Part shown: in pieces, positions 33,795 through 43,657 of the stretch
Numbering within the stretch: the stretch's first letter is position 1
Layout: each line of letters begins with the position of its first letter
NCBI GenBank assembly: GCA_902774815.1
Contig: CACYJV010000014.1
Location: forward strand, 25,547 to 89,546
Length of the DNA stretch: 64,000 bases
Direction: 5' to 3'
Origin: an uncultured Prevotellaceae bacterium
Lineage (GTDB): Bacteria; Bacteroidota; Bacteroidia; Bacteroidales; Bacteroidaceae
Translations under genes and position numbers: made by a program
Notes under the pieces: model-generated
The model's input: only the letters and a program-made list of their open reading frames with translations
What the model was told of the DNA's origin: nothing
The model's database searches: none

Positions 33795-36700
33795 ATGAGA
33801 AAGGGATTTCTATTGGCCATTCTTCTTGCCTGCCTATCGCTTGCAGGATTTGCACAGGATGACAACAACCAGAAACTATCCGTTACGACACAGATGTTCC
33901 TTGACGAACTGAAGGGCAACATCAGCTTCGACGAACCCGACCTGCCAAGTCGCCGACAGGCTCCTGGCAAGAATGGACAGACAAACGGCAAGCCTCGCGG
34001 CAAGAACCACGGGCGCATCATTGCCGCACCTGACACCGTCAACGGAAAAGTTTACATCTCGGCGTTCATCCGTCTGGACGATAACACCTCGGTAAACGAC
34101 CTCGAAGCACTGGGTGTCGAGGTGCAGTGCAAGTTCCAGAACGGACTCGTCACGGCCAATATCCCTGTCGACAAGATCAACGACGTGGCTGAAATCAGCC
34201 GTGTAAAGCGCATCAGCGTGGCCAGACGAATGTCGCCACTCACCAACAAGGTGCGCGAAGCCTCGAATGTCGACGACGCACTCACGCTCTCGACCGATGC
34301 CATCCGAGCCGGACTCTCCAACAAGTACGACGGAACAGGCGTGGTTCTTGGTGTCGTTGATACGGGTATTGACTTCCAACACATTGCTTTCAAGGACAAA
34401 AACGGCAACTCTCGCATTAAGAGAGCATACGTTTACAATGGGCGTAGTGTCAACGAATATACGTCGATTTCGAGCGGTAGTCCCACCACTGACGACTCTT
34501 CCGAGGATCATGGAACCCACACCAGCTCGACAGCAGGTGGCTCGTCGGTCATCGTCAATGGCTCAAACGTGACCGTAACCGACGACCACGCCAACGCTAC
34601 TTATGGCGGCATGGCACCTGGAGCCGACCTTTACCTGGCTGGTATCAATGGACTGAACGAGACCTATCTGGCCAATGCTTTCCAAAAAATCTGCAACTAC
34701 GCCGACAGCCAGAATAAACCTGTGGTCGTCAGCAACAGCTGGGGCGCCTCCATAGGCCCACGCGACGGCACTGGCGACTTTGCCGACATCTGCGCACTGT
34801 ACTTCAGCGACAGCCATCCAAACCACATTTGTCTTTTCGCCGCCTCCAACGATGCTGGCACCGACGGTTTCCACGTTTCAGGAACTGCCAGTAGCAGCAA
34901 ACCCGTGAGCGCATTGGTTCGCTATAACACTGACTACGTGTCCTACTACTATGGCATTGTGGCCGATGCATGGGCTCGCTCGTCTAGCGTAAGCAGCCTT
35001 GGCTGCAAGGTAAACGTGGTGAACAGCAACGGCGACGTGCAGGCAACGGTCAGTGTGACACCTTCCTCCGATGGGACTTCGGTGTCGCTGGGCAGTACCT
35101 ACGTGAGTAGCGGTTCGCTTGTGGCTTACAAAAACTACCTGAGCAGCAACAAAACCGAAGTTTTGCTTTATGCCAGCAGCCTCCGAATGAAGAGTGGCTA
35201 CTACCTGCGCGTTGACATTTATCCTACGAGTGGTAGTTCCGACGTAGACATCTGGGCTGGTACCTACACCTACTTTACTAACGGCTCCGACGATATGTGC
35301 GTGAGCGACGAGGCCACCATCCCCGATGTCATCTCCATCGGTGCCTATGTGACCAAAAACAGCGTGACCGACTTCAACGGAACGGCACACAGCCTGAAGG
35401 GCTATTATCCTACTGTAGGCGATATCGCCTATTTCTCCAGCTATGCTACGGCCGACCAGAGCCCGACAGGACTGGCCTACCCATGGATCTGTGCACCTGG
35501 TGCCACTACCGTTGCCGCTGTCAACCACTACGATACGTCAGGCGATTTAAGCTATATCAACGGCAATTCGGCTGAATACGGCATGTATCGCGTTAACGCC
35601 AATACCACCAATCCCTATGGCACGATGGAAGGCACCTCGATGGCGACGCCTGCGGCTGCCGGCATCGTGGCACTGTGGCTGCAGGCTGCCGTGGAAGCTG
35701 GCAAGCAGCTCAGCACTTCCGACGTGAAACAGATCATGATGGAAACGGCCATCAACGATGAATATACCACGGGCAACCATGCCTCGCACTTCGGCCATGG
35801 AAAGTTGGATGCCCTGGCTGGTATTCAATATATCCTGGGGGTATCGGGCAGTCCGACTATTAAGGTATCTCCCGCCGAGGTTTCCCTGACCGGCTATGCC
35901 AATGAGACCTACACCGAGACCATCACCGTGACGGGTTTGAACCTCGAGGCCGACATCACCGCAAGCATCAGCGGCGACCGGTCGTTCAGCATCGACAAGA
36001 ATCGCATCACGAAGTCGGCCGCTGCCGATGGTGTTGCCCTCGCCGTCACGTGGAAGCCTACTGCCATTGGCCAAACCTCTGCCGTGCTCACGCTAAAGAG
36101 CGAGGGAGCAGACGATGTTGTTGTAAACATCTCGGCCAAGGCTGTCAAACCGGAACTTATCGTCGATCCAGAAGCCATCAGCCTCAGCTGCGAGGCTGGT
36201 CTCACCGCTAGCGGAGAATTTGGAGTACTGGGAGCAGAGCTGAAAGGCGACGTCACTGCAACGCTCGACGATACCGCCGGCGTATTCGCCCTGAGCACCA
36301 CGACTATCACCAAGGCTCAGGCCGAAGATGGCTACAACATCGGCGTCACGTTTGCACCTTCCGCCGTGGGCACCTACACAGCTACGGTCACTCTCGCGGC
36401 TGAAGATGTTGAGCCAGTCTATGTCACCGTCGAGGCAACGGCTACCCAACCCGTGCCCGTACTTTCTGTCAGCGAGCAGGCTCTCAGTTTCTCTACCGAC
36501 CTTACATCGACTGCCGCCAAGACGTTCACACTCACAGGACGTGCGCTGACAGGCGATGTCAACGTGGAGCTGGCCGATGCCCATCAGGTGTTCACCGTCA
36601 ATCCTACCACCATCGCGGCTGCTGACATCACCGCCGAGGGGGTTGAAGTCACTGTATCGTTCCAATCGCCTGTCGAAGGCACGTTCCAAGGCTCGCTCAC

Positions 36701-37592
36701 CATCAGGAGTGAGGGCGTCGAAGCTATCACCATCGCACTGCAAGGTACTGCCTCTGATGGCGGAACAGCCAGCGATCCCTTCCTGAACATCGCCAAGTAT
36801 GCCACTATTGACGAGGCTGGTTGGAACACAACTTATGTGAATACGCTCTATAAGTACACAACCTACGAGAACAGCGAGGTGGCTTGGCTCACGATGCCTG
36901 TCTATGGCGCATGGGTGGGATGCTACTACAACGATCATCCGCAGAAGTGGATCAGCACCGATGTCACAAACACCAGCAACAAGTATTACGGTACCTCATG
37001 GAACGGTAGCGACGAGCTGTTGGGAAGTTCACCCTATTTCACAGGAGCGAGCGGTGCTGGAGCACCAAGGGTGATGGGTTACAACTCACGTAACAACGCC
37101 ACAAAGGAGACGGTATCGTTCTATGTCACGAACACGACTGCCGTTAAATTGATGGGACTCGGCCAAAGCCGCACCACGTCGCAATATCCTACCTCGCTCA
37201 ACGTCTATGAGTGCACTAAGAAGGCTGACGGAACGCTCGAGGTAAGCTCAACAGCCGTGAAAGGTTCCACCAACTCGGCCACTTCCGGCACGTTCATACT
37301 CTCGGCTGATGACCTCGATGCTCAGAAAATCTATAAGGTAGAAGCTGCCACCTATCGCAGCTACATAGCCGAGATTGCTTTCCAGACTCCGCTTTCGAAG
37401 CCTGTTGTGCGAGGTGATGTCAATGGCGATGGATCCATCACTATTGCCGATGTCACCGCACTCGTGAACATCATCCTCGGTACTGACAATGCCAATGCCT
37501 CAGCCAATGACGCTGCCGACATGAACGAGGACGGCAGTATCACTATCGCTGATGTCACGATGCTGGTGAATATGATTTTAGAGAAAGAATAG
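33795..37592 (+). CDS. secreted subtilisin-like (S8) protease with repeat and dockerin domains
   Basis: 1265 residues. Signal peptide ending GFAQ near residue 21; propeptide region to about 180; S8 catalytic domain with VVDTGID (Asp 189), EDHGTH (His 239) and GTSMATP (Ser 615). A roughly 240-residue insert between His and Ser includes a beta domain like those of C5a-peptidase-type subtilases. Three related about-95-residue Ig-like repeats follow (about 690-985), then a galactose-binding-like region and, at the end (about 1205-1265), two dockerin-type Ca-binding loops (GDVNGDGSITIADV and MNEDGSITIADV). It should cleave proteins outside the cell. The gene starts divergently from the type IX secretion operon and ends before the C10 protease gene. 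No type IX tail of the known kind is present. Confidence 0.92.
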   Translation: MRKGFLLAILLACLSLAGFAQDDNNQKLSVTTQMFLDELKGNISFDEPDLPSRRQAPGKNGQTNGKPRGKNHGRIIAAPDTVNGKVYISAFIRLDDNTSVNDLEALGVEVQCKFQNGLVTANIPVDKINDVAEISRVKRISVARRMSPLTNKVREASNVDDALTLSTDAIRAGLSNKYDGTGVVLGVVDTGIDFQHIAFKDKNGNSRIKRAYVYNGRSVNEYTSISSGSPTTDDSSEDHGTHTSSTAGGSSVIVNGSNVTVTDDHANATYGGMAPGADLYLAGINGLNETYLANAFQKICNYADSQNKPVVVSNSWGASIGPRDGTGDFADICALYFSDSHPNHICLFAASNDAGTDGFHVSGTASSSKPVSALVRYNTDYVSYYYGIVADAWARSSSVSSLGCKVNVVNSNGDVQATVSVTPSSDGTSVSLGSTYVSSGSLVAYKNYLSSNKTEVLLYASSLRMKSGYYLRVDIYPTSGSSDVDIWAGTYTYFTNGSDDMCVSDEATIPDVISIGAYVTKNSVTDFNGTAHSLKGYYPTVGDIAYFSSYATADQSPTGLAYPWICAPGATTVAAVNHYDTSGDLSYINGNSAEYGMYRVNANTTNPYGTMEGTSMATPAAAGIVALWLQAAVEAGKQLSTSDVKQIMMETAINDEYTTGNHASHFGHGKLDALAGIQYILGVSGSPTIKVSPAEVSLTGYANETYTETITVTGLNLEADITASISGDRSFSIDKNRITKSAAADGVALAVTWKPTAIGQTSAVLTLKSEGADDVVVNISAKAVKPELIVDPEAISLSCEAGLTASGEFGVLGAELKGDVTATLDDTAGVFALSTTTITKAQAEDGYNIGVTFAPSAVGTYTATVTLAAEDVEPVYVTVEATATQPVPVLSVSEQALSFSTDLTSTAAKTFTLTGRALTGDVNVELADAHQVFTVNPTTIAAADITAEGVEVTVSFQSPVEGTFQGSLTIRSEGVEAITIALQGTASDGGTASDPFLNIAKYATIDEAGWNTTYVNTLYKYTTYENSEVAWLTMPVYGAWVGCYYNDHPQKWISTDVTNTSNKYYGTSWNGSDELLGSSPYFTGASGAGAPRVMGYNSRNNATKETVSFYVTNTTAVKLMGLGQSRTTSQYPTSLNVYECTKKADGTLEVSSTAVKGSTNSATSGTFILSADDLDAQKIYKVEAATYRSYIAEIAFQTPLSKPVVRGDVNGDGSITIADVTALVNIILGTDNANASANDAADMNEDGSITIADVTMLVNMILEKE

Positions 37593-37720
37593 GCCCCCTA
37601 TCCAACTCTCCCCAAGGGGGTGAGGGAGCAAAATACTACCCTCCTCCCTACCCGCTCGGCTCCAAGGGATGCTTTCGTAGCGAAGTAGAGAATGAAAGGA
37701 AGAGGGTTTTTAAGTGCTTT
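37593..37720. other. spacer after the S8 protease gene, repeat-like
   Basis: Begins directly after the dockerin stop with GGCCCCCTATCCAACTC...CCCAAGGGGG, a variant of the hairpin that follows the stops at 41284 and 46718. No gene. Confidence 0.6.
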
Positions 37721-37750
37721 GGAGGGAGCCATGTGGCTCCCTCTTTTCTT
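37721..37750 (+). terminator. terminator after the S8 protease gene
   Basis: GGAGGGAGCC, ATGT, GGCTCCCTC, then TTTTCTTT. Confidence 0.88.
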
Positions 37751-37809
37751 TAATGGGGATGGGGTTTCGCCCCCATTTCCTAATTATTCGCAAAATAATT
37801 GGGAAAAAA

Positions 37810-37840
37810 TTGAATAATTAGCGAAAAATTACTACCTTTG
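37810..37840 (+). promoter_or_regulatory. promoter of the C10 protease gene
   Basis: TTG 37810-37812, 20 bases, TACCTTTG 37833-37840. The leader to the ATG is about 108 bases. Confidence 0.75.
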
Positions 37841-37948
37841 CGCTGTTCGTTTGTAACGAACGCTTAAAACACACCCCACAAACACACACACCGAACGCAC
37901 CCCACACAAAATCGTTCATCAACAACAACTTAAACAATAGTAAACTCT

Positions 37949-40900
37949 ATGAAGAAAGCGCTCTTTACAGTGTTGGTCACACTCGTGTGCACCATCGCCG
38001 CTGCCAACCCTATCACCAGGCAGCAAGCTCTGCAAAAGGCTACCGCCTTTATGAAAACACAGAACCCATTAGCTACGCTGAACGCCACGCCTGTGCACAA
38101 GGCTCCGCGTCGGGTTGGTGCACAAGTCTCTACCGACCAAGCCTATTACTACGTGTTTAACGCCAACGACGGCAAAGGCTTTGTCATTGCTTCCGGCGAC
38201 GATGTGGCTGTGCCTATCCTTGGCTATAGCGACACGGGCACGTTCAACGAAGACGAGATACCTGACAACATGCGCGCATGGCTTCATGGCTACGAGCTGG
38301 AAATCCAGTGGGCCATCGAGCATGGCTATCAGCCAGCTCCCGACGCGACAACCACGACTCCTGCCAACAACATCTTCGCAGGAGATGGCTTCAAGCGCGA
38401 CAGCAGCCCGCTCTTTGCCAAGAAGAACGGCCGCCTCAAGGCTCCCAAAAATGATATTGAGCCAATGGTGAAATGCAATTGGGACCAGGGTGATCCTTAC
38501 AATATCCAATGCCCACAATACGATGGCAAATTTTGCTATACAGGCTGCGTGGCAACAGCTATGGCACAAATTATGTACTATTGGGGATGCACAAAAGGAA
38601 ACGCCTCATTAGGCTGTAAAGCCTTGCCCGCCTATACAACTGAGACAAGGCATATCACTGTCGAGAAACTTGATTCTGTTAGCAAATTTTCCTGGATGAT
38701 GATGGGACAGGCTTCGCCTACCATTTCAGCTCAGAAGTCAAACGTTGCCAAACTGATGCGCTACTGCGGCCAAGCAGTCAAAATGGACTATGATACAAGT
38801 GCATCAGGAGCACTATCCAGCGATATTCCCGCAGCACTCGTTGATTACTTTGGCTATGACAACGGACTAAGGTACGTCTTCCGTACAGACTATTCTGCCA
38901 GCGAATGGGAAGACCTCATATACAACGAACTAGCCAACGGCCGGCCTGTGTTATTCGACGGACTGACTATCAACAACAACATAGCCTCAGGACATGAATT
39001 CGTATGTGACGGTTATCAACTCAGTACTAACAAGTTCTATTTCAACTGGGGATGGAGTGGCATATCTAATGGCTACTTTGCATTGAACGCTCTCCAACCG
39101 AACTCTATTGGTACAGGCGGAGCCGCAGGTAATTACGCACATCAGAGTGCAGCTATCATTGGCATTAAGCCTACAACCTCTGGAGACGAGCCTGTTTTAG
39201 CTAATGACAATCAGCTGTTTATTGACAATTTATACCTCATTAGCCCTAAAGTAAACGAACGGGAATCACGCTCACAGAATGTGGAGATTCGTCTGCGCGG
39301 CATCTGCTTCAACTTGCAGAGTGACTCAATGACTTATGACAACTGTCTGGGTGTCTACGATGCAAAGGGTAAGCTCATCGATCTAATCACCCCCCGTGCT
39401 TACAAGATTGCACCACAAGGTGGATTCTACTTCAATCACGACTTCGAGTTTGGAGCAGAGATGCCGTACGGAACGTATAAGCTTCTGCCCATTAGCCGTA
39501 TCAACGGCACCCAAGAATGGTTACCAATGCTAGGCGCATCAGCTCGCTACCTGAAACTTGTTGTTGAGGAAAAGAAGATTACGGCAACACCATCGCAATC
39601 CATCAAAATCAACAGTATCACATCGACAGGTAGTTCTACAAGGGGATACACCAACACCTTCAACATTACCAATGACGGAGCTGAGGAATTCACGTCGGCG
39701 GCTTATGTTTTGGCAGCCAGCAGTTCTGGCAACATGGCCAACATTGGATTGCTCGAACCCGTAGGACTTAAGCCTGGACAGACTGCATCCGTCTCGGTCT
39801 ATTCTGATGCAAAAGTGACCATCAACGCGCAGACATCACCCTGGGTGCTGGTAATTGGCGATAGTAATTTTAACGGATTCTACTACAACAGCTACGCCAA
39901 CTATGCTGAAGCCGATTGGGATCTGGCTTGGCAGGGCTACATTGACGATGATAACAACTACTATAGCGACACCTACAAAGCTACATTCATTATTGACAAC
40001 ATGAGTTGCAATAATGCCTACAACCATGACGTCACGCTGACGCTTTTCGAAAAAGGTAAGGATCCATCGAAAGGCATTACGCTGAAAAAGAATATCAACA
40101 TTTCTGCTAAAACACGTGGGGAGGCTGAGTTCGTATTCGATAAGGTTGAGACTGGTAAAACATATGACCTGCAGTTCACTTTTTATAATGAGTTTAGCGA
40201 CACGACCAACGTAATCAGCGACTATGGAATAGAACTGACCATGGCTAAAGGAACGGTTATAAGAAACAATGATGGCTTCGACTATTTCAACGACGAAGAT
40301 GGTTCATTTACGGTGCCTGAGGGCGCAATATTCGTCGATGCCCGCTACTCCGACAAGGCCAACCTCATCGGCGATGGCGGCAACGTAAACACGCTCTATC
40401 TGCTCAAGGCTGGTACCAGCGTGCCCGAGACGCTCACCGGAAAGAACGTCGTCTTGGGCAATACGGCCCAGAACATCGTGATGACCGATACGATGGAGTT
40501 CTATTCGCCCATCGACTTCACCGCTCAGAACATCAGTTTCAAGCGCACCTTCGAGACCGGACGCGACGAGACAACACCTCATTGGTCGACACTCATGCTG
40601 CCCTTCGACGTGCAGAGCGTAACCACAGGCGATAAGGCCATTGACTGGTATCATTCCGCCGACGATGCCGACAAGGAATTCTGGCTCATGGACTTCACTG
40701 GCGAGACAGGTGGCAAAGCCAACTTCAGCTATACCTCGACCATTGAGGCCAACCATCCTTACATTGTGGCCGTTCCCTCCAACACGTGGGGCAACAAGTG
40801 GAACCTCGTGGGCAAGGAGCTGACTTTCAGCGGACAGAATGCCGAAATCAAGGCTGAAGGGCCGAAGGCTGTGCTTGACCGTGGCGGCAAGTACGACTTC

Positions 40901-41284
40901 ATTGGAAGTACCATCTTAACGACTCATGCCGACAAGTACGACCTCAACGAGCAGGGAAGCACGTTCGAGTACATCACCGACGATTACTACTTCTATTCCC
41001 TGCCCTTCCAGGCTTACTTCGTTGCCTACACCGACCTTGGCACACAGTCGAATGTTGAACTAGCCATGCCGATGCCTCTACCCACGCCTGCCCAGACAAT
41101 GGTTGGCGATGTCAACGGCGACGAAACCGTAACCATTGCCGATGTCACTGCACTCGTGAACATCATCCTTGGCAAGGACGAAACTCATGGTTCTACCAAC
41201 GAGGCTGCCGACGTGAACAAGGATGGTAGTATTACCATCGCCGATGTAACCGCGCTGGTGAATATCATTCTCGGTAAAAACTAG
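37949..41284 (+). CDS. secreted C10 cysteine protease (streptopain/Spi type) with dockerin
   Basis: 1111 residues. Signal peptide (about 1-19), inhibitory prodomain of the Spi/C10 type (ITRQQALQKATAF; FVIASGDDVAVPILGYSDTG), and the C10 catalytic domain: CYTGCVATAMAQIMYYW (Cys 200) and SGHEFVCDGYQ (His 349), followed by FNWGWSG. After about residue 415 comes a long array of beta domains and a last region ending in two dockerin-type loops (GDVNGDETVTIADV; VNKDGSITIADV). The enzyme would be made inactive, exported, and matured by loss of the prodomain; streptopain and prtT-like proteins cut host and dietary proteins. It is preceded by its own promoter. Confidence 0.93.
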   Translation: MKKALFTVLVTLVCTIAAANPITRQQALQKATAFMKTQNPLATLNATPVHKAPRRVGAQVSTDQAYYYVFNANDGKGFVIASGDDVAVPILGYSDTGTFNEDEIPDNMRAWLHGYELEIQWAIEHGYQPAPDATTTTPANNIFAGDGFKRDSSPLFAKKNGRLKAPKNDIEPMVKCNWDQGDPYNIQCPQYDGKFCYTGCVATAMAQIMYYWGCTKGNASLGCKALPAYTTETRHITVEKLDSVSKFSWMMMGQASPTISAQKSNVAKLMRYCGQAVKMDYDTSASGALSSDIPAALVDYFGYDNGLRYVFRTDYSASEWEDLIYNELANGRPVLFDGLTINNNIASGHEFVCDGYQLSTNKFYFNWGWSGISNGYFALNALQPNSIGTGGAAGNYAHQSAAIIGIKPTTSGDEPVLANDNQLFIDNLYLISPKVNERESRSQNVEIRLRGICFNLQSDSMTYDNCLGVYDAKGKLIDLITPRAYKIAPQGGFYFNHDFEFGAEMPYGTYKLLPISRINGTQEWLPMLGASARYLKLVVEEKKITATPSQSIKINSITSTGSSTRGYTNTFNITNDGAEEFTSAAYVLAASSSGNMANIGLLEPVGLKPGQTASVSVYSDAKVTINAQTSPWVLVIGDSNFNGFYYNSYANYAEADWDLAWQGYIDDDNNYYSDTYKATFIIDNMSCNNAYNHDVTLTLFEKGKDPSKGITLKKNINISAKTRGEAEFVFDKVETGKTYDLQFTFYNEFSDTTNVISDYGIELTMAKGTVIRNNDGFDYFNDEDGSFTVPEGAIFVDARYSDKANLIGDGGNVNTLYLLKAGTSVPETLTGKNVVLGNTAQNIVMTDTMEFYSPIDFTAQNISFKRTFETGRDETTPHWSTLMLPFDVQSVTTGDKAIDWYHSADDADKEFWLMDFTGETGGKANFSYTSTIEANHPYIVAVPSNTWGNKWNLVGKELTFSGQNAEIKAEGPKAVLDRGGKYDFIGSTILTTHADKYDLNEQGSTFEYITDDYYFYSLPFQAYFVAYTDLGTQSNVELAMPMPLPTPAQTMVGDVNGDETVTIADVTALVNIILGKDETHGSTNEAADVNKDGSITIADVTALVNIILGKN

Positions 41285-41372
41285 AAGCCCCTCCAAACCT
41301 CCCCCAACTGGGGGAGGCTCACACTGCAACTACGTGCAGGGAGGCCAAATGAAATGGAAAACTGATAATTGC

Positions 41373-41412
41373 TGTGCCCTGCTACTCGTTGTGAGTGGCA
41401 GGGCACAGCTTT
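41373..41412 (+). terminator. terminator-type hairpin, TGTGCCCTGC family
   Basis: TGTGCCCTGCTACTC and GAGTGGCAGGGCACA form a stem, followed by GCTTTTT. An inverted copy lies at 43584-43618 behind the minus-strand gene at 43658. Confidence 0.85.
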
Positions 41413-41427
41413 TTAACACGTCCACAT

Positions 41428-41455
41428 GTAGGGGCAGACGCCCGTATCTGCCCGC
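41428..41455 (+). repeat. REP-like element, GTAG-headed
   Basis: GTAGGGGCAGACGCC followed by CGTATCTGCCCGC; same head and palindrome as at 20089. Confidence 0.8.
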
Positions 41456-41517
41456 AACAGAATTATATAATAGGATTATCGGGCAAAAGCATCCTCACGG
41501 ACAAACACGGGGGATTC

Positions 41518-43155
41518 CTATTTCCTAAACATCATAGCATTATAGGTGCTCATATGATGAACGCCTTCGTCGTCATGGCCGATGCTGGAACTCCGCAAAA
41601 CCATCAGCAGTGAGTCATTACGCCAAATGAGCAGTTGTTCGGGCTGATCCAGCAACTGCGGACGGCTCTTAATCAGGCTGTCAACAGGATAGCGCAACAC
41701 CGTCTTGCCACTCATCACCACCGTCACGACGCCATCCTTGCAGACGGTTTCGTATGAGTCGTTAGGAATCAGAATGTGATAGCCACCCAAGTCGATGGGC
41801 TCCTCCAGCACTGCCTCCACCAATTGTGCGGGTTCATCGGTCTTGCCGTCCGCCTTGTCGTACCAGAACTGATACTCATTGTATGCCCATTTGCCGTACT
41901 TCTTGTCGAACTTGTCGCGCCCCATGCCTTGTCGCACATAGCTGATGACACTGCAAGCCTGCCGATATTGCTCGCAAAGCACACTGTCGGCACAAATCTT
42001 TTGCTTGTTGACATACCTTACCAGCTTTCCTGTCTTTGCGTTCACGAGGTTCAGGTCCTGAATCAGCTGCTCCAAACGCTCAGTCTGACAGCGTAGTCCG
42101 ATGCGCTTGGCTGAGATGCCTGGAACGTAAGTGAACAGGATGATGGCACCGCCGAAGATGAGTGCCATCAGCTGTAACCGTCGCGAACGGCGCCACAGCA
42201 ACATCAGCACGAAAAGTGTCATCAGCACGCCAGCCACTAACAGGTAGAAGCGGCTCTCGGTGAAGCTGTAGAGACGGATGCGATAGAGCGAACCTATCCA
42301 GAACATGATGAGTGGCGGTATGGCAATCCACGTGAAATGGTCATAGAACCAATCATAATAGCGGCGGCTCAGTATGTGTTGCATCAGGCGTCCAACGAGT
42401 GCAACCGTCACGAAACCCATCACGAGCCAAGCCACACCACCTTTAGGCAAATCCCATTCGAAGGCTATCTTGATGAAATAGGCATAGAGAATAACCGTAT
42501 AGATGATGACGGCAGGCGAAAGGATGAAGTTCAGTATCAGCTGTAGCACACGGGCTGGCTCTTGCACCTCATCCTCGTCTTGCCTGATGAGCGTGCAGCA
42601 CACCTGTGGAGCAATGACGAACCAGATGAACTGCCAGATATACTCATACAGATGGTCAGGTTCACGGATGCCGAAGATGTAATAGAACGAGGCAACGATC
42701 ACCATGACGGCACCAGTGAGCAGTCCCGCGATGACCACCCCGAAGAACAGCTGCGTCACCACATGCAGGCAATGAGCAGCAAAACTGCGGTTGTCAAGCC
42801 AACGTGTGCCCACCAATAGTAAGATGGCTGCCAGCACATAGGTAAAGAAGAAGCCATAGGTCCAAAGGAAGGGCTTCAGGTTGAGGCACATCAGTGGCAG
42901 GAAGAGCAGTCCTGAGACCACGTAAGCCCAACGGTTGACCTTGTGCAGCCAGAATGTGAGCACCAATAACGGCACAAAGAACCACAGGATGTCGCTATTC
43001 ACATTACTCACGCGCTGTCCCACCGACGAATCCCAAGTAGCATTCGCCGTGTGCAAGGCGGCTGTCACGAAGAAGGCCAAGCCCATGAAAGCTTCAACAG
43101 GGAATTTTTGTGGACTGCGCAACAACTGGCGTAGCATCGTCTTTATTTTCATCAT
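41518..43155 (-). CDS. DUF4153-type multi-pass membrane protein
   Basis: 545 residues. About ten hydrophobic helices in the N-terminal 350 residues (LPLMCLNLKPFLWTYGFFF, AILLLVGTRWLDN, ITLLRPHV-like segments) and a hydrophilic C-terminal part (about 360-545), as in the DUF4153 family of Bacteroidetes and Firmicutes membrane proteins of unknown function. The RSPQKFPVEAFMGLAFFVTAALHT start is typical. It lies between two inverted copies of the TGTGCCCTGC hairpin and is transcribed alone on the minus strand. No enzymatic motif is seen. Confidence 0.75.
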   Translation of the reverse strand: MMKIKTMLRQLLRSPQKFPVEAFMGLAFFVTAALHTANATWDSSVGQRVSNVNSDILWFFVPLLVLTFWLHKVNRWAYVVSGLLFLPLMCLNLKPFLWTYGFFFTYVLAAILLLVGTRWLDNRSFAAHCLHVVTQLFFGVVIAGLLTGAVMVIVASFYYIFGIREPDHLYEYIWQFIWFVIAPQVCCTLIRQDEDEVQEPARVLQLILNFILSPAVIIYTVILYAYFIKIAFEWDLPKGGVAWLVMGFVTVALVGRLMQHILSRRYYDWFYDHFTWIAIPPLIMFWIGSLYRIRLYSFTESRFYLLVAGVLMTLFVLMLLWRRSRRLQLMALIFGGAIILFTYVPGISAKRIGLRCQTERLEQLIQDLNLVNAKTGKLVRYVNKQKICADSVLCEQYRQACSVISYVRQGMGRDKFDKKYGKWAYNEYQFWYDKADGKTDEPAQLVEAVLEEPIDLGGYHILIPNDSYETVCKDGVVTVVMSGKTVLRYPVDSLIKSRPQLLDQPEQLLIWRNDSLLMVLRSSSIGHDDEGVHHMSTYNAMMFRK

Positions 43156-43496
43156 CTTGCTTTTTTAGGTTATTCTTCTTGATAAGAGAACGAAAGAGGA
43201 AGAGATTTATTTTATTTACGATTGACGGATTGGTGATTTTGCTGCTCGGTCCGAAGGAACGCCCTTTCTTTCCTAGCTACGCTCTGAAAGCGTCTCCTTC
43301 GTCGCCGAGCGCCTACCCATAGCCTTTCCCGTTGCTTTTCATAACGCAGTGGAGAAAGCGCTCCGCTTTGCCGCTTTCGTAGTGCAGCGGAGAAAGAACC
43401 ACGGATGACACGAACCATTATCCATTTACATCTTTACAATTCTGACCACAGATTACACTGATTCCACAGATTACGATGACTTCACGGATTGAAAAA
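43156..43496. other. spacer, degenerate sequence, no gene
   Basis: Contains TTTACGATTGACGGATTG and, near 43445-43490, CACAGATTACACTGATTC-type repeats with about 14-base spacing. It also holds an inverted GCGGAGAAAGC-type repeat near 43340-43390. No protein-coding frame is convincing. Confidence 0.6.
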
Positions 43497-43561
43497 CCTG
43501 TCCTTTAGAGAAATAAAGCAGTGCCTTACAAGTCTAAAGCAGTGCTTTTTGGTGACTCATG
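43497..43561. repeat. third 22-bp-period array, 3 units
   Basis: Units at 43497, 43519 and 43540 (22, 21 and 22 bases) with heads CTGTCC, CAGTGC and CAGTGC and ends AAATAAAG, TCTAAAG. Same family as at 10627 and 19882. Confidence 0.7.
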
Positions 43562-43562
43562 C

Positions 43563-43590
43563 GTAGGGGCACGATAAAAAAACTGTGCCC
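43563..43590 (+). repeat. REP-like head GTAGGGGC joined to an inverted hairpin
   Basis: GTAGGGGCACGATAAAAAAACTGTGCCC: the GTAG head is followed by the start of the TGTGCCCTGC hairpin instead of its usual palindrome partner. Confidence 0.65.
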
Positions 43591-43618
43591 TGCCACTCAC
43601 GACGAGTAGCAGGGCACA
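43584..43618 (-). terminator. inverted hairpin, terminator of the 43658 gene
   Basis: TGTGCCCTGCCACTC and GAGTAGCAGGGCACA. On the minus strand it is followed by GTTTTTTTATC, giving a terminator 40 bases after the stop of the gene at 43658. Confidence 0.8.
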
Positions 43619-43657
43619 TCAATTATCCATTTTAATTTTCAATTCCCATGGGGCTCC

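Larger units (their letters stand above)
41285..41470 (+). repeat. composite spacer element, copy 1 (after the C10 gene)
   Basis: In order: GAAGCCCCTCCAAACC and CCCCAACTGGGGGAGGCT hairpin directly after the stop; AAATGGAAAACTGATAATT; hairpin 41373-41407 (TGTGCCCTGC/GCAGGGCACA) with a following TTTTT that can act as terminator; and a REP-like GTAG element (41428-41455). The same order recurs after the gene ending at 46718. Confidence 0.8.
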
